DNA from: Kitasatospora sp. SolWspMP-SS2h
GTDB lineage: Bacteria; Actinomycetota; Actinomycetes; Streptomycetales; Streptomycetaceae
NCBI RefSeq assembly: GCF_003259315.1
Contig: NZ_QLLT01000008.1
Coordinates: forward strand, 62,001 to 126,000
DNA length: 64,000 nt
Direction of reading: 5' to 3'
Of the stretch, positions 45,469 through 55,819 are shown one piece after another (positions within the stretch are counted from its first letter, which is position 1; each line of letters starts with the position of its first letter). Both the position numbers and the translations under genes were made by a program. The notes beneath the pieces are model-generated. The model saw only the letters and a list, made by a program, of their open reading frames with translations, was not told the origin of the DNA and did no database searches.

Positions 45469-47037
45469 ATGAGCCAGTCCGTAGTACTCGACAAGGAAGC
45501 GGCTCCGTCCGCCGGCGGCCGGCTGCGGGGACACCCCTGGCTGACGCTGCTCACCGTCGCCGTCGGCGTCATGATGGTCGCCCTCGACGGCACCGTCGTC
45601 GCCATCGCCAACCCGGCCATCCAGCACGACCTGAACGCCTCGCCCGCCGACATCCAGTGGGTCACCTCCGGCTACCTGCTGGCCCTCGCGGTCTTCTTGA
45701 TCACCGCCGGCAAGATCGGCGACCGGTTCGGCCACAAGACCACCTTCCTGGTCGGCGCGGTCGGCTTCGCCGCCACCTCCGCCGCCATCGGCTTCGCCGG
45801 CTCGATCCAGCAGGTGATCCTGTTCCGGGTGCTCCAGGGCCTGTTCGGCGCCCTGCTCCAGCCCGCCGCGCTCGGCCTGCTGCGCGGGGCCTTCCCCGCC
45901 GAGAAGCTCAACATGGCGATCGGCATCTGGGGCGGCGTCATCGGCGCCTCCACCGCGGCCGGCCCGATCGTCGGCGGCCTGCTGGTCGAGCACGTCAACT
46001 GGGAGTCGGTGTTCTACATCAACATCCCGGTCGGCGTCATCGCGCTGGTCCTCGGCCTGCTGGTGCTCAAGGACGTCCGGGCCGAGAACGCCGCCAAGTC
46101 CTTCGACATCCCCGGCATCGTGCTGCTCTCCGGCGCGATGTTCATGCTGGTCTGGGGCATCATCAAGGCCCCGAGCTGGGGCTGGGGCGACCCGGCCACC
46201 CTGCTCTTCCTGGGCGGCGCGGTGCTCGCCCTGGCGGCCTTCGCGGTCTGGCAGAAGTACGCCAAGGAGCCGCTGGTCCCGCTCTCGCTGTTCCGCTCGG
46301 TGCCGCTCTCGGCCGGCACCCTGCTGATGGTGCTGATGGCCTTCGCCTTCTTCGGCGGCATCTTCTTCGTCACCTTCTACCTGCAGAACGTGCACGGGAT
46401 GGCCCCGGTCGACGCCGGCGTCCACCTGCTCCCGATGACCGGCATGATGATCGTCGGCGCGCCGCTGGCCGGCTACCTGATCGGCAAGGTCGGACCGCGC
46501 ATCCCGATCGTCGGCGGCATGCTCTTCACCACCGCCGCGATGCTCGGCATGTCCACCCTCGACATCCACTCCGGCAACGGCGCGATGGCCCTCTGGTTCG
46601 TCCTGATGGGCCTGGGCCTCAGCCCGGTCATGGTCGGCGCCACCGAGGTCATCGTCGGCAACGCCCCGATGGAGCTGTCCGGCGTGGCCGGCGGCCTCCA
46701 GCAGGCCGCGATGCAGGTCGGCGGCAGCCTCGGCACCGCCGTCCTCGGCGCCGTGATGGCCTCCAAGGTCACCAGCGCGCTGCCCGGCAAGTGGCAGGCC
46801 GCGACCGGCCAGCCGCTGCCCCCCGGCCCGGACGGCGAGCAGCTCAAGCAGGCCGCCCAGCTCGGCATCGCCCCGTCCGGTGTCCCGCAGGGCGTCGCCG
46901 ACGCCGTCCACTCCTCCTTCGTCAGCGGCATGGGCGTGGCCTTCGTGGTCGCCGCGGTCGTCGCCCTGGCGGCGGCCGGGCTGGGCCTGCTCACCCGCCG
47001 CGGCGTGAACGAGACGGGGCCCGCGGTCCACATCTGA
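45469..47037 (+). CDS. DHA2-family MFS multidrug exporter (14 TM)
   Basis: 522 aa from ATG 45469, GGGGAAG upstream. It is EmrB/QacA-like: TM1 VGVMMVALDGTVVAIANPAIQ contains motif D1, the loop GKIGDRFGHKTTFLVG is motif A and VLQGLFGALLQPAALGLLRGAF belongs to motif B/C. About 14 TM segments are visible. It should export drugs or metabolites by proton antiport at the cytoplasmic membrane. The divergent TetR gene and the operators predict induction by substrate. Confidence 0.92.
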   Translation: MSQSVVLDKEAAPSAGGRLRGHPWLTLLTVAVGVMMVALDGTVVAIANPAIQHDLNASPADIQWVTSGYLLALAVFLITAGKIGDRFGHKTTFLVGAVGFAATSAAIGFAGSIQQVILFRVLQGLFGALLQPAALGLLRGAFPAEKLNMAIGIWGGVIGASTAAGPIVGGLLVEHVNWESVFYINIPVGVIALVLGLLVLKDVRAENAAKSFDIPGIVLLSGAMFMLVWGIIKAPSWGWGDPATLLFLGGAVLALAAFAVWQKYAKEPLVPLSLFRSVPLSAGTLLMVLMAFAFFGGIFFVTFYLQNVHGMAPVDAGVHLLPMTGMMIVGAPLAGYLIGKVGPRIPIVGGMLFTTAAMLGMSTLDIHSGNGAMALWFVLMGLGLSPVMVGATEVIVGNAPMELSGVAGGLQQAAMQVGGSLGTAVLGAVMASKVTSALPGKWQAATGQPLPPGPDGEQLKQAAQLGIAPSGVPQGVADAVHSSFVSGMGVAFVVAAVVALAAAGLGLLTRRGVNETGPAVHI

Positions 47038-47053
47038 ACCCGCGCGCGCCGGT

Positions 47054-47092
47054 GGTCCGCCCGGAGAGGGAACTTCCCTCCCCGGGCGGACC
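47054..47092. terminator. Long hairpin after the DHA2 exporter
   Basis: 19-bp arms with one mismatch (GGTCCGCCCGGAGAGGGAA against its near-complement) and a very short loop, 17 nt after the exporter stop. Confidence 0.8.
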
Positions 47093-47132
47093 TGGCCGTT
47101 CTCCGGGGCTGCCCGCGCCCCGCCCCGCCGGG

Positions 47133-47149
47133 GCGCGGGGAACCGCGCG
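47133..47149. repeat. Third copy of the 17-bp GGGGAAC intergenic motif
   Basis: GCGCGGGGAACCGCGCG differs by one base from the 17-mer at 38015-38031. It lies between the two hairpins that separate the exporter and aceE genes. Confidence 0.6.
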
Positions 47150-47171
47150 GAGCGGGAGGCGCAGACGGAGA

Positions 47172-47214
47172 GGTCCGCCCGAGGAAGGGGACTCCCCTTC
47201 CTCGGGCGGACCTC
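47172..47214. terminator. Long hairpin after aceE
   Basis: A perfect 20-bp stem (AGGTCCGCCCGAGGAAGGGG and complement) with a 3-nt loop, 34 nt past the aceE stop. Its outer arm GGTCCGCCCG is shared with the hairpin at 47054. Confidence 0.85.
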
Positions 47215-47247
47215 CGGTCAGCCGGTCGGCCGGTCAGCGGCCGGCGC

Positions 47248-49998
47248 TCACGCGTCGCCGCCGGCGGCACCCGGGTCCGCCGCCGCCACGTCGAGCAGCT
47301 GGTAGCGGTCGATCGCGGCCTTCAGCAGCGAGCGGTCGATCTTGCCCTGCTTGGCCAGCTCGGTGAGCGTGCCCAGGACGATCGACTGCGCGTCGATGTG
47401 GAAGAAGCGACGGGCCGCGCCGCGGGTGTCGGCGAAGCCGAAGCCGTCGGCGCCCAGGGACTGGTACTGGCCGGGGACCCAGCGGGAGATCTGGTCCGGG
47501 ACGGCCCGCATCCAGTCGGAGACGGCCACGAACGGACCCTCGGCCCCGGAGAGCTTGGTGGTCACGTACGGGACGCGCTGCGGCTCCTCGGGGTGCAGCA
47601 GGTTGAACTCCTCCGCCTCGACCGCGTCGCGGCGCAGCTCGTTCCAGGAGGTCGCCGACCAGACGTCCGCCTTGACGTTCCACTCCTCGGCGAGGATGCG
47701 CTGGGCCTCCAGGGCCCACGGCACCGCCACGCCGGAGGCGAGGAGCTGCGCGGGGATCTGGCCGTCCTCGGCGTCCTTGAGCTTGTAGAGGCCCTTGAGG
47801 ATGCCCTCGACGTCCACGCCCTCCGGCTCGGCCGGCATCTTGATGGGCTCGTTGTAGACGGTGATGTAGTAGAAGACGTCCTCGCCGTGCGGGTGCTCGG
47901 CGGAGGAGCCGTACATCCGGCGCAGGCCGTCCTGCATGATGTGGGCGATCTCGTACCCGTAGGCCGGGTCGTAGGCGACCACGCCGGGGTTGGTGGAGGC
48001 CAGCAGGTGCGAGTGGCCGTCGGCGTGCTGCAGGCCCTCGCCGGTGAGGGTGGTGCGGCCGGCGGTGGCGCCGATCACGAAGCCGCGGGCCAGCTGGTCG
48101 GACATCTGCCAGAACTGGTCGCCGGTGCGCTGGAACCCGAACATCGAGTAGAAGACGTACACCGGGATCAGCGGTTCGCCGTGCGTCGCGTACGAGGAGC
48201 CGGCCGCGATCAGCGAGGCGGTGCAGCCGGCCTCGGAGATGCCGTCGTGCAGCATCTGGCCGGACGGGGACTCCTTGTACGCCAGCAGCAGCTCGCGGTC
48301 GACCGACTCGTAGGTCTGGCCGAGCGGGTTGTAGATCTTGGCGGACGGGAACAGCGAGTCCATGCCGAAGGTGCGGTACTCGTCGGGCGCGATCGGCACG
48401 AAGCGGTTGCCGATGCCCTTGTCGCGCATCAGGTCCTTGAGCACCCGGACGAACGCCATGGTGGTGGCGATGGTCTGGTTGCCGGAGCCCTTCTTGACCG
48501 CCTTGTACGCGTCGTCGCCCGGCAGTTCGAGCTTGCGCGGGCGGACCTTGCGGGTGGGCACGTAGCCGCCGAGCTCCTCGCGGCGGTCGTGCATGTACTG
48601 GATCTCCTCCGAGCCGCGGCCCGGGTGGTAGTAGGGCGGGTAGCCCTCGTCGAGCTGCTTGTCGGTGATCGGCAGGTGCAGCCGGTCGCGGAAGCGCTTG
48701 AGGTCCTCGACCGTCAGCTTCTTCATCTGGTGGGTGGCGTTGCGGCCCTCGAAGTTGGGGCCCAGCGTCCAGCCCTTGACGGTCTGCGCCAGGATGACGG
48801 TCGGCTGGCCCTGGTGCTCGCGGGCGGCCTTGAACGCGGCGTAGACCTTGCGGTGGTCGTGGCCGCCGCGGCCCAGGTGCTGGATCTGCTGGTCGGACAT
48901 GCTCTCGACCATGGCGCGCAGGCGCAGGTCGCCGCCGAAGAAGTGCTCGCGGATGTACGCGCCGGTCTCGGTGGCGTACGTCTGGAACTGGCCGTCGGGG
49001 GTGGTGTTCAGCTTGTTGACCAGGACGCCGTCGCGGTCCTGGGCCAGCAGCGGGTCCCAGGAGCGGTCCCAGACCAGCTTGATGACGTTCCAGCCGGCGC
49101 CGCGGAACTGCGACTCCAGCTCCTGGATGATCTTGCCGTTGCCGCGGACCGGGCCGTCCAGGCGCTGCAGGTTGCAGTTCACCACGAAGGTCAGGTTATC
49201 CAGGCCCTCGCGGGCGGCCAGCGAGAGCTGGCCGAGCGACTCGGGCTCGTCCATCTCGCCGTCGCCGAGGAAGGCGTACACCTGCGAGTCGGAGGTGTCC
49301 TTGATGCCGCGGTGCTCCAGGTAGCGGTTCATCCGGGCCTGGTAGATCGCGCCGAGCGGGCCGAGGCCCATCGAGACGGTCGGGAACTCCCAGAAGTCCG
49401 GCATCAGCCGCGGGTGCGGGTAGCTGGAGAGGCCGAACGGCGCCTTGGACTTCTCCTGCCGGAACGCGTCGAGCTGCTGCTCGGTGAGCCGGTCCAGCAG
49501 GAAGGCGCGGGCGTAGATGCCCGGCGAGGCGTGGCCCTGGAAGAAGACCTGGTCGCCGGACTCGCCGTCGGCGTCCTTGCCGCGGAAGAAGTAGTTGAAG
49601 CCCACGTCGTACAGCGACGCGGAGGAGGCGAAGGTGGCGATGTGGCCGCCGACGCCGATGCCGGGACGCTGGGCGCGGGAGACCATGACGGCCGCGTTCC
49701 AGCGCGTCGCGTTCAGGATCTTGCGCTCGATCTCCTCGTTGCCGGGGAAGAACGGCTCGTCCTTGGTCGCGATGGTGTTGACGTAGTCCGTGCTGCGCAT
49801 CTCGGGCACGGCGACACGCTTTTCACGGGCGCGCTCGATCAGCCGCAGCATCAGGTAGCGGGCGCGCTCGCGCCCGCGCTCGTCGATGGCGGCGTCAAGC
49901 GACTCCAGCCATTCCGCGGTCTCCTCGGGATCGAAGTCCGGGACCTGGCTCGGGAGGCCGCCAATGATGATCGGGTTGCGATCGGATCCGGAAGCCAC
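47248..49998 (-). CDS. aceE: Pyruvate dehydrogenase E1 component, homodimeric type
   Basis: 916 aa from GTG 49998 with GAAGGAA 5 nt upstream. Length and motifs fit the single-chain E1 of actinobacteria. Visible motifs include [28 protein letters not shown] near residue 100, the TPP-binding [32 protein letters not shown] and TVKGWTLG. E1 decarboxylates pyruvate with TPP and transfers the acetyl group to the E2 lipoyl domain. No aceF or lpd is adjacent, as is usual in streptomycetes. Divergent from the DUF3052 gene. Confidence 0.96.
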   Translation of the reverse strand: MASGSDRNPIIIGGLPSQVPDFDPEETAEWLESLDAAIDERGRERARYLMLRLIERAREKRVAVPEMRSTDYVNTIATKDEPFFPGNEEIERKILNATRWNAAVMVSRAQRPGIGVGGHIATFASSASLYDVGFNYFFRGKDADGESGDQVFFQGHASPGIYARAFLLDRLTEQQLDAFRQEKSKAPFGLSSYPHPRLMPDFWEFPTVSMGLGPLGAIYQARMNRYLEHRGIKDTSDSQVYAFLGDGEMDEPESLGQLSLAAREGLDNLTFVVNCNLQRLDGPVRGNGKIIQELESQFRGAGWNVIKLVWDRSWDPLLAQDRDGVLVNKLNTTPDGQFQTYATETGAYIREHFFGGDLRLRAMVESMSDQQIQHLGRGGHDHRKVYAAFKAAREHQGQPTVILAQTVKGWTLGPNFEGRNATHQMKKLTVEDLKRFRDRLHLPITDKQLDEGYPPYYHPGRGSEEIQYMHDRREELGGYVPTRKVRPRKLELPGDDAYKAVKKGSGNQTIATTMAFVRVLKDLMRDKGIGNRFVPIAPDEYRTFGMDSLFPSAKIYNPLGQTYESVDRELLLAYKESPSGQMLHDGISEAGCTASLIAAGSSYATHGEPLIPVYVFYSMFGFQRTGDQFWQMSDQLARGFVIGATAGRTTLTGEGLQHADGHSHLLASTNPGVVAYDPAYGYEIAHIMQDGLRRMYGSSAEHPHGEDVFYYITVYNEPIKMPAEPEGVDVEGILKGLYKLKDAEDGQIPAQLLASGVAVPWALEAQRILAEEWNVKADVWSATSWNELRRDAVEAEEFNLLHPEEPQRVPYVTTKLSGAEGPFVAVSDWMRAVPDQISRWVPGQYQSLGADGFGFADTRGAARRFFHIDAQSIVLGTLTELAKQGKIDRSLLKAAIDRYQLLDVAAADPGAAGGDA

Positions 49999-50467
49999 GC
50001 TGTTCCTTCACTGTCGGTCGAAGCTGAGTTGTCGCGCCGCCTCCATCGTGCTACCGCGTTCGGAGATCCGTCATCTCTACCGATCGGTAACCGTTCCGCC
50101 CGTCGGGGCGGTACGGTCAGGAGGTGGTCCGACCTGGGACCCCGGCCGGACGATGGCGGCCGGTCGGGATGAGGGCCAACAGGAGACTTTACGCCCGCAC
50201 CCTGCTCCGCCCCGAATGCCGTTCGCATCTCGGGCAGGCGTGCGGGGGATGAACGGGCTGCGGGCGGGTACGAGACGAAGCATCCTTGTCGGTACGGACA
50301 GGGACATACGGGTGTGTTCACCACCACAGTGGGCGGCGTGTCGCCGGGCGACACGTCAACCTTTGGGTGGGATCGGGGGTCGGGTACTTGCGCGAACCGC
50401 CGCTCCCGTGTGGACTACGGCCACAGCCCCGGCATGGACGCCGGGCCGAATACTGGAGGTTATTCCC
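49999..50467. other. Divergent region between aceE and DUF3052 genes
   Basis: 469 bp without a gene. It contains the palindrome ACCGATCGGT at 50079-50088 on the aceE side and the inverted repeat GTGTCGC-CGG-GCGACAC at 50338-50354 on the DUF3052 side, about 115 nt before that start. Clear -35/-10 pairs are not obvious. No riboswitch-like structure is recognised. Confidence 0.45.
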
Positions 50468-50905
50468 GTGAGCGCGACCGCGGACCCCGCGGACAAGTCC
50501 AACCCGGCGCTTCGTCTGGGCTTCGAACAGGGCCAGATCATCCAGGAGCTCGGGTACGACGAAGACAGTGACCAGGAGCTCCGCGAGGGGATCGAGGACA
50601 TCACTGGCTCCGAACTCGTCGACGAGGACTACGACGACGTCGCCGACGGCGTCCTGCTGTGGCACCGCGACGAGGACGGGGATCTCACCGACGCCCTGGT
50701 CGACGCCCTGGAGTACCTGGCAGAGGGCGGCCTGATCTGGCTGCTCACCCCGAAGACCGGCCGCGACGGGCACGTCGAGGCGCACGAGATCGCCGACGCC
50801 GCGAAGACCGCCGGTCTCTCGCAGACCAGCTCGGTGGCGATCGCCAAGGACTGGGCGGGCACCCGCCTGGCCACCCCGAAGGCCACGAAGACCGGCAAGC
50901 GCTGA
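50468..50905 (+). CDS. DUF3052 domain protein
   Basis: 145 aa from GTG 50468, SD GGAGG 8 nt upstream. Conserved actinobacterial family, recognisable from [66 protein letters not shown] and the C-terminal [19 protein letters not shown]. It is very acidic in the first half, cytoplasmic, with no known biochemical function. From memory it often lies beside aceE and the peroxiredoxin gene, as here. It has its own promoter region and a downstream hairpin. Confidence 0.87.
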   Translation: MSATADPADKSNPALRLGFEQGQIIQELGYDEDSDQELREGIEDITGSELVDEDYDDVADGVLLWHRDEDGDLTDALVDALEYLAEGGLIWLLTPKTGRDGHVEAHEIADAAKTAGLSQTSSVAIAKDWAGTRLATPKATKTGKR

Positions 50906-50926
50906 CCTTCGGACCCGGACCCGCGA

Positions 50927-50960
50927 CGGGCCCCGCCGGCGACCTCGCCGGTGGGGCCCG
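50927..50960 (+). terminator. Hairpin terminator after DUF3052
   Basis: 15-bp arms with one mismatch around an ACCT loop, 22 nt after the stop. Confidence 0.75.
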
Positions 50961-51118
50961 TCGGCGTCCGGCCGCGACCCGCCCGGCCCCGGCCTGTTCA
51001 CCCGCAGCGAACGCCTCCCCCGGACGGGCCCGCCCGGCTCACCCGGACGGCCGAACCCGGCGCGCCGGGTGGGAGGATCGTCCTGCCCGCACCACCGTCC
51101 AGGCAGGAAGGTCCCCCC

Positions 51119-51577
51119 ATGACCATCGAGATCGGCGCCCAGGCCCCGGACTTCGAGCTGAAGAACCAGCACGGCGAGTCGGTGAGGCTCTCCGACTTCC
51201 GCGGCGAGAAGAACGTCGTCCTGGTCTTCTACCCGTTCGCCTTCACCGGGGTCTGCACCGGCGAGGTCTGCGAGATCCAGAAGGAGCTGCCGCGCCTGCA
51301 GAACGACGGGGTGCAGGTGCTCGCGGTCTCCAACGACTCGCCGTTCTCGCTGCGGGTCTTCGGCGACCAGCAGGGCCTGGAGTACCCGCTGCTGTCGGAC
51401 TTCTGGCCGCACGGCGAGGTCTCCCGGGCCTACGGCGTCTTCGACGAGGACAAGGGCTGCGCGGTGCGCGGCACCTTCGTCATCGACCGGGAGGGCGTGG
51501 TCCGCTGGAGCGTCGTCAACGGCCTGCCGGACGCCCGGGACACCCAGGAGTACCTGGCCGCCCTCGGCGCGCTCTGA
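51119..51577 (+). CDS. Peroxiredoxin, AhpE type
   Basis: 152 aa from ATG 51119, SD AGGAAGG. Thioredoxin fold with peroxidatic Cys46 in [17 protein letters not shown] and a nearby Cys51. A resolving-type Cys occurs in [15 protein letters not shown]. The pattern matches the AhpE class of actinobacterial peroxiredoxins, which reduce organic peroxides and peroxynitrite in the cytoplasm using mycothiol/mycoredoxin or thioredoxin. It lies next to the Ter cluster, which fits an oxidative or metalloid stress neighbourhood. A hairpin follows. Confidence 0.9.
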   Translation: MTIEIGAQAPDFELKNQHGESVRLSDFRGEKNVVLVFYPFAFTGVCTGEVCEIQKELPRLQNDGVQVLAVSNDSPFSLRVFGDQQGLEYPLLSDFWPHGEVSRAYGVFDEDKGCAVRGTFVIDREGVVRWSVVNGLPDARDTQEYLAALGAL

Positions 51578-51616
51578 GCCTGCCGCCTCCGCCGCCTCCG
51601 TCGCTCGGCCCGGGAA

Positions 51617-51637
51617 CCCGGCGGAACTTCCGCCGGG
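51617..51637 (+). terminator. Hairpin terminator after the peroxiredoxin
   Basis: CCCGGCGGAA and TTCCGCCGGG form a perfect 10-bp stem. The flanking GGCCCGGGAACCCGGC is repeated about 50 bp later. Confidence 0.7.
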
Positions 51638-51726
51638 CGCCGGGCCGAGTCGCCGCCGCGGCCCGGGAACCCGGCACTACGATCGGGCCGTTGACGGAAC
51701 GGGAACCCGACTTCTTGGAGGACCAC

Positions 51727-52302
51727 GTGGGTGTCAGCCTGAGCAAGGGCGGAAATGTCTCGCTCACCAAGGAGGCGCCCGGCCTGACCGCCGTGGTCGT
51801 CGGCCTCGGGTGGGACGTGCGCACCACCACCGGCACGGACTTCGACCTGGACGCCAGCGCGCTGCTCTGCACCGAGCAGGGCCGGGTCCGGTCCGACGCC
51901 GACTTCATCTTCTTCAACAACCTGAAGAGCGCCGACGGCTCGGTCGAGCACACCGGCGACAACCTCACCGGCGAGGGCGAGGGCGACGACGAGCAGATCA
52001 AGGTGGACCTGGCCGGCGTCCCGGCCGACATCGCCAAGATCGTCTTCCCGGTGTCGATCTACGACGCGGAGAACCGGCAGCAGAGCTTCGGCCAGGTCCG
52101 CAACGCCTTCATCCGGGTGCTGAACCAAGCCGGCGGCGCCGAGATCGCCCGCTACGACCTCTCCGAGGACGCCTCGACCGAGACCGCGATGGTCTTCGGC
52201 GAGCTGTACCGCAACGGCGCCGAGTGGAAGTTCCGCGCCATCGGCCAGGGCTACGCCTCCGGCCTGCGCGGCATCGCGCAGGACTTCGGCGTCAACGTCT
52301 GA
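51727..52302 (+). CDS. terD: TerD-family protein, copy 1
   Basis: 191 aa from GTG 51727, SD GGAGG 6 nt away. Complete TerD domain: [29 protein letters not shown], the Ca2+-binding acidic motifs FDLDASALL and [32 protein letters not shown], and the C-terminal [22 protein letters not shown] followed by [26 protein letters not shown]. TerD proteins bind calcium and are proposed to sit at the inner face of the membrane in a complex with TerC. In streptomycetes they affect differentiation and tellurite response (family knowledge). Near-identical in design to the copy at 55244. Confidence 0.93.
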   Translation: MGVSLSKGGNVSLTKEAPGLTAVVVGLGWDVRTTTGTDFDLDASALLCTEQGRVRSDADFIFFNNLKSADGSVEHTGDNLTGEGEGDDEQIKVDLAGVPADIAKIVFPVSIYDAENRQQSFGQVRNAFIRVLNQAGGAEIARYDLSEDASTETAMVFGELYRNGAEWKFRAIGQGYASGLRGIAQDFGVNV

Positions 52303-52320
52303 CCCGGCGGCAGGACCGGC

Positions 52321-52352
52321 GCGGGCCGGGGCCGTCCGCGGCCCCGGCCCGC
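52321..52352. terminator. Bidirectional hairpin between terD copy 1 and the kinase gene
   Basis: GCGGGCCGGGGCCG and CGGCCCCGGCCCGC pair perfectly (14 bp) around TCCG, between convergent ends. Confidence 0.8.
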
Positions 52353-52359
52353 CGCGCCG

Positions 52360-54729
52360 CTACTCCGGCGGCAGCGCCATCACCAGGTTGCCCTGGACGG
52401 CGATCAGCAGGTCCTCGCCGCCGGCCAGGTGCCAGGGCAGCTCGGCGCCCGCGTTGGTCTGGAAGACCCAGCGGACCTTGTGGTTGACCACGTCGACGGC
52501 GTAGATGCCGCGGTCCCCGGTGGACACGAACAGGGTGTTCCGGACCAGCACCGGACTGGTGTCCATCGACACCTCGGTGGGCAGCTCCAGGTGCCACAGC
52601 TCGGTGCCGTCGGCGGCGTCGAAGGCCACCACCCGGGTCGGGGCGGTCGGGGTGTAGGTGGTGCCCTGGTAGGTGAGCGTCATGCCGCCGAGCACCGAGT
52701 ACACGACGTGCCCGCCCGCCGCGGGCGGCGAGTACCACATCCGGGTCGAGCGGTCCGAGGTCTTCGCCCAGACCCGCTTGCCGTCGGAGACCCGCACGCC
52801 CTGGATGCCGTTCGGGTCGACCGAGCAGAACACCAGGCCGTCCTGGAGCACCGGCCGGTACTCCGAGCGCGAGTTGGTGGCGGCGAACCAGGTCTGGGCG
52901 CCGTCGGCCAGCGACCGGGCGACCAGGTTCTCCTTGCTGTCGGTGTAGAGCAGGGTGTCGGCGGTCAGGTCGGAGCTGACCGTGTAGTCGGCGGTCTGCT
53001 GGCGGTGCTGGTTCCACAGCATCGAGCCGTCCTCGCGGGACAGCGCCATGATGCCCTTGCCGGTCCTGGCGCCCATGTCGGGCATGCCGTCGGCGTCCGT
53101 CTGCAGGTACGAGCACATCGCGTACACGGCGCGGTCGTCGGCGTTCAGCACCGTGTCCGAGGCGATCTGGGTGCCGTTCGGCTTCCCCCGCTCGGACTGG
53201 TACTTCCACAGCACGGTGCCGGTGGCGGCGTCCACCGTGATCAGGTCGGAGACGGTGCCGTAGCTGACCGTGCCGCCCGCGCAGGCCAGGTGGTAGGCCA
53301 TCGCGTCCTTGGTGATCCACCTCTCCTTCCCGTCGGCCAGGCCCACCGCGATCAGGTCGGCGCTGCCGAGGTGCAGCAGGCCGGGGGAGAAGGCCATGCC
53401 GAGGCTGCCGACGTTGCTCGCTTCGGTCCGGTACGTCCACAGCGGGGCCGGCGGCATGCCGGGGGCCCGGGACGGGGCGGCACTCGACGCGGCGGCCGGG
53501 ACGGCCGGGGAGCCGGTCGGCGGGGCCGGGTCCGGGCCCGGGCCGGGCCGCTGACCGCCGCCCAGCGTCCAGGCGGTCAGGCCGCCCGCGCCGGCCAGCA
53601 CCGCCGCGCCGCCGCCGAACAGCAGCGCCCGGCGGGACGGGCGGCGGCCCCCGGCGGCCGGCTCGGTGGGGTGCCCGACCGGCGCGGCGGCGCCGGTGGC
53701 CGCGCCGGCCGGGGCCGGGACGCCGGGGCGCAGGCGGACGGTGCCCGGGTCGGCGGGGGCGGACCGCTCGGTCGGGGTGCGGACGGCCGGGCCCGACCGG
53801 GGGTCGCGGGAGCGGACCGGCGCCTCCAGGTCCATCATCTCGGCGGCGCGGGCGGCGAGGTCCGAGGCCAGCGCGGCCGGCAGCCAGCCGGAGCGGACCG
53901 GGACGACCGCCTCGCCCAGCAGCCCGCCGAGTTCGGCGGGCGTCGGGCGGCCCGCCGGGTCCTTGGCCAGGCAGGCGGCGACCGCCGGACGCAGCGCCCC
54001 GGGCAGCCCCGACAGCTCGGGCTCGTCGTGCACCACCCGGTACAGCAGCGAGGCCGCGGACGGCGCCGCGCCGTCCTCGGCGTGGTCGAACGGGCCGCGG
54101 CCGGTGGCGGCGAAGACCAGCACCGAGCCCAGCGAGAACACGTCGCCGGCCGGGCCCAGCCGGCGTCCGGCGGCCTGCTCGGGGCTCATGAACCCGGGCG
54201 AGCCCACCACCACGCCGGTGGACGTCATCCGGTCGCCGTCCAGCGCCCGGGCGATGCCGAAGTCGATCACCCGCGGCCCGTCGGCGGCCAGCAGCACGTT
54301 GGACGGCTTGAGGTCGCGGTGCACCAGCCCGGCGGCGTGGATCGCGGCCAGCGCCCGGGCCAGGCCCGCACCCAGGGTGCGCACCGTCTCCACCGGGAGC
54401 GGCCCGTGGGCGCGCACCGCCTCGTCCAGCGCCGGGCCGAGCACGTACGCGGTGGCCAGCCAGGGCGACGGGCCGTCCCGGTCGGCGTCCACCACCGGGG
54501 CGGTGAAGGTGCCGCCCACGGACTGCGCGGCGGACACCTCGCGCCGGAACCGCTCGCGGAAGTCGGCGTCCCCGGCCAGGTCGGCGCGGACCACCTTGAC
54601 CGCGACCGTCCGGCCGCCGGCGGAACGGGCCAGGTACACCCGGCCCATGCCGCCGGCGCCGAGTCCGGCCAGCAGGCGGTAGGGGCCGACCGACTCGGGG
54701 TCGGTGCGGTCGAGCGGTTCGAACGGCAT
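52360..54729 (-). CDS. Ser/Thr protein kinase with C-terminal PQQ-type beta-propeller
   Basis: 789 aa from ATG 54729. The kinase domain (about 15-275) looks active: glycine loop [18 protein letters not shown] lysine, HRDLKPSN catalytic loop, DFGIA and [10 protein letters not shown] Pro/Ala-rich juxtamembrane region leads to one TM segment near residue 375 ([22 protein letters not shown]). Outside it, residues about 430-785 form a PQQ-like propeller with repeated blades ([53 protein letters not shown]). The topology implies an extracellular sensor controlling an intracellular kinase. It lies between, and on the opposite strand from, the two terD genes, so TerD or other Ter proteins are attractive but unproven substrates. 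Confidence 0.9.
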   Translation of the reverse strand: MPFEPLDRTDPESVGPYRLLAGLGAGGMGRVYLARSAGGRTVAVKVVRADLAGDADFRERFRREVSAAQSVGGTFTAPVVDADRDGPSPWLATAYVLGPALDEAVRAHGPLPVETVRTLGAGLARALAAIHAAGLVHRDLKPSNVLLAADGPRVIDFGIARALDGDRMTSTGVVVGSPGFMSPEQAAGRRLGPAGDVFSLGSVLVFAATGRGPFDHAEDGAAPSAASLLYRVVHDEPELSGLPGALRPAVAACLAKDPAGRPTPAELGGLLGEAVVPVRSGWLPAALASDLAARAAEMMDLEAPVRSRDPRSGPAVRTPTERSAPADPGTVRLRPGVPAPAGAATGAAAPVGHPTEPAAGGRRPSRRALLFGGGAAVLAGAGGLTAWTLGGGQRPGPGPDPAPPTGSPAVPAAASSAAPSRAPGMPPAPLWTYRTEASNVGSLGMAFSPGLLHLGSADLIAVGLADGKERWITKDAMAYHLACAGGTVSYGTVSDLITVDAATGTVLWKYQSERGKPNGTQIASDTVLNADDRAVYAMCSYLQTDADGMPDMGARTGKGIMALSREDGSMLWNQHRQQTADYTVSSDLTADTLLYTDSKENLVARSLADGAQTWFAATNSRSEYRPVLQDGLVFCSVDPNGIQGVRVSDGKRVWAKTSDRSTRMWYSPPAAGGHVVYSVLGGMTLTYQGTTYTPTAPTRVVAFDAADGTELWHLELPTEVSMDTSPVLVRNTLFVSTGDRGIYAVDVVNHKVRWVFQTNAGAELPWHLAGGEDLLIAVQGNLVMALPPE

Positions 54730-55243
54730 CGCTCCGGTGCTCCCTCTGCTCGTCCGCGGGTCTCTGTTCGTCCGCGGGTCCCTGTTCGGCCGGGTGCCGT
54801 GCCGCGTGGTGCCCGGCCCGGCGGTCCCGGCAGCGTACCGGCCGGGCCCGGAGCGGCCCCGGGCGGTCTCCGGCCGTCTCCCGCAGGGGACTTCGCCGAG
54901 GTCCTCCGGGGCGTCGAGCCGGGGCGTCGGGCGGGCGTCGGGCGGTGGGCGAGGCCGCCGGGCGGGACGGGGGAGCTTGATAGATTCGGCGGCGATCCGC
55001 ACACCGACCGGTGCGCGCGCGGGGCGGTCCGAGGCCGCCGGGCGGGGCGACCGGGTCGGCGGCCGCGCGGAGTTCAGGAAGTTCAGTCGGGTGTGCAGCA
55101 CTGCACGGCCGCTCGGGGGCGTAGACCTCTTGGGGTGCGTCCGCCGGACGCGCCCGCCGGACCGGCCCTCCCGGGCGGGACGGCGGCGGTCCACCGCGTG
55201 CACGCCCCGGGAGCCCCGGAGACGGGAGCTGGGAGGAAGTCCG
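54730..55243. other. Divergent region between kinase and terD copy 2
   Basis: 514 bp without a gene. Besides the 18-bp repeat it has GTTCAG direct repeats near 55072-55086, the palindrome GTGCAG-CA-CTGCAC at 55093-55106, and TAGACC at 55132-55137 as a possible -10 for terD about 107 nt before its ATG. TTGATAGATTC near 54978 is a local AT-rich spot. Confidence 0.45.
54751..54786. repeat. 18-bp direct repeat in the kinase leader
   Basis: CGTCCGCGGGTCTCTGTT and CGTCCGCGGGTCCCTGTT are adjacent (one mismatch) 22-57 nt upstream of the kinase ATG. They could be a tandem regulator site or a neutral duplication. Confidence 0.7.
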
Positions 55244-55819
55244 ATGTCCGTCACCCTCGCCAAGGGCGGGAACGTCTCGCTCACCAAGGCCGCGCCGAAC
55301 CTGACGCAGGTGCAGATCGGCCTCGGCTGGGACGCCCGGTCCACCACCGGCGCGCCCTTCGACCTGGACGCCAGCGCGCTGCTGTGCTCCAACGGCCGCG
55401 TCCTCGGCGACGAGTACTTCGTGTTCTACAACAACCTGCGCAGCCCCGAGGGCTCGGTCGAGCACCAGGGCGACAACCTCACCGGTGACGGCGACGGCGA
55501 CGACGAGGTGGTGCAGGTGCACCTCGACCTGGTGCCCGTGCAGATCGACAAGGTCGTGTTCGCCGTCTCCATCTACGACGCCGACGCCCGGCTGCAGAGC
55601 TTCGGCCAGGTCTCCAACGCCTACATCCGGGTGGTCAACCTGGCGGACGGCGCCGAGATCGCCCGCTACGACCTCTCCGAGGACGCGTCCAGCGAGACCG
55701 CGATGATCTTCGGCGAGCTCTACCGCTACCAGGGCGAGTGGAAGTTCCGGGCCGTCGGCCAGGGCTACGCCTCGGGGCTGCGCGGCATCGCGCTCGACTT
55801 CGGCGTCAACGTCCAGTAA
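55244..55819 (+). CDS. terD: TerD-family protein, copy 2
   Basis: 191 aa from ATG 55244, SD GGGAGGAAG. Same length and architecture as the copy at 51727: [108 protein letters not shown] and the [26 protein letters not shown] end. All Ca-binding acidic positions are retained. It is 67 bp upstream of terC on the same strand and probably co-transcribed with it, whereas copy 1 stands with ahpE. The two copies probably arose by duplication flanking the kinase gene. Confidence 0.94.
   Translation: MSVTLAKGGNVSLTKAAPNLTQVQIGLGWDARSTTGAPFDLDASALLCSNGRVLGDEYFVFYNNLRSPEGSVEHQGDNLTGDGDGDDEVVQVHLDLVPVQIDKVVFAVSIYDADARLQSFGQVSNAYIRVVNLADGAEIARYDLSEDASSETAMIFGELYRYQGEWKFRAVGQGYASGLRGIALDFGVNVQ

Noticed and set aside
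47398-50172. A 2.8-kb plus-strand open frame opposite aceE
   Set aside because: It is a mirror of the aceE codon pattern, rich in Val/Gly/Arg/His, with no domain.
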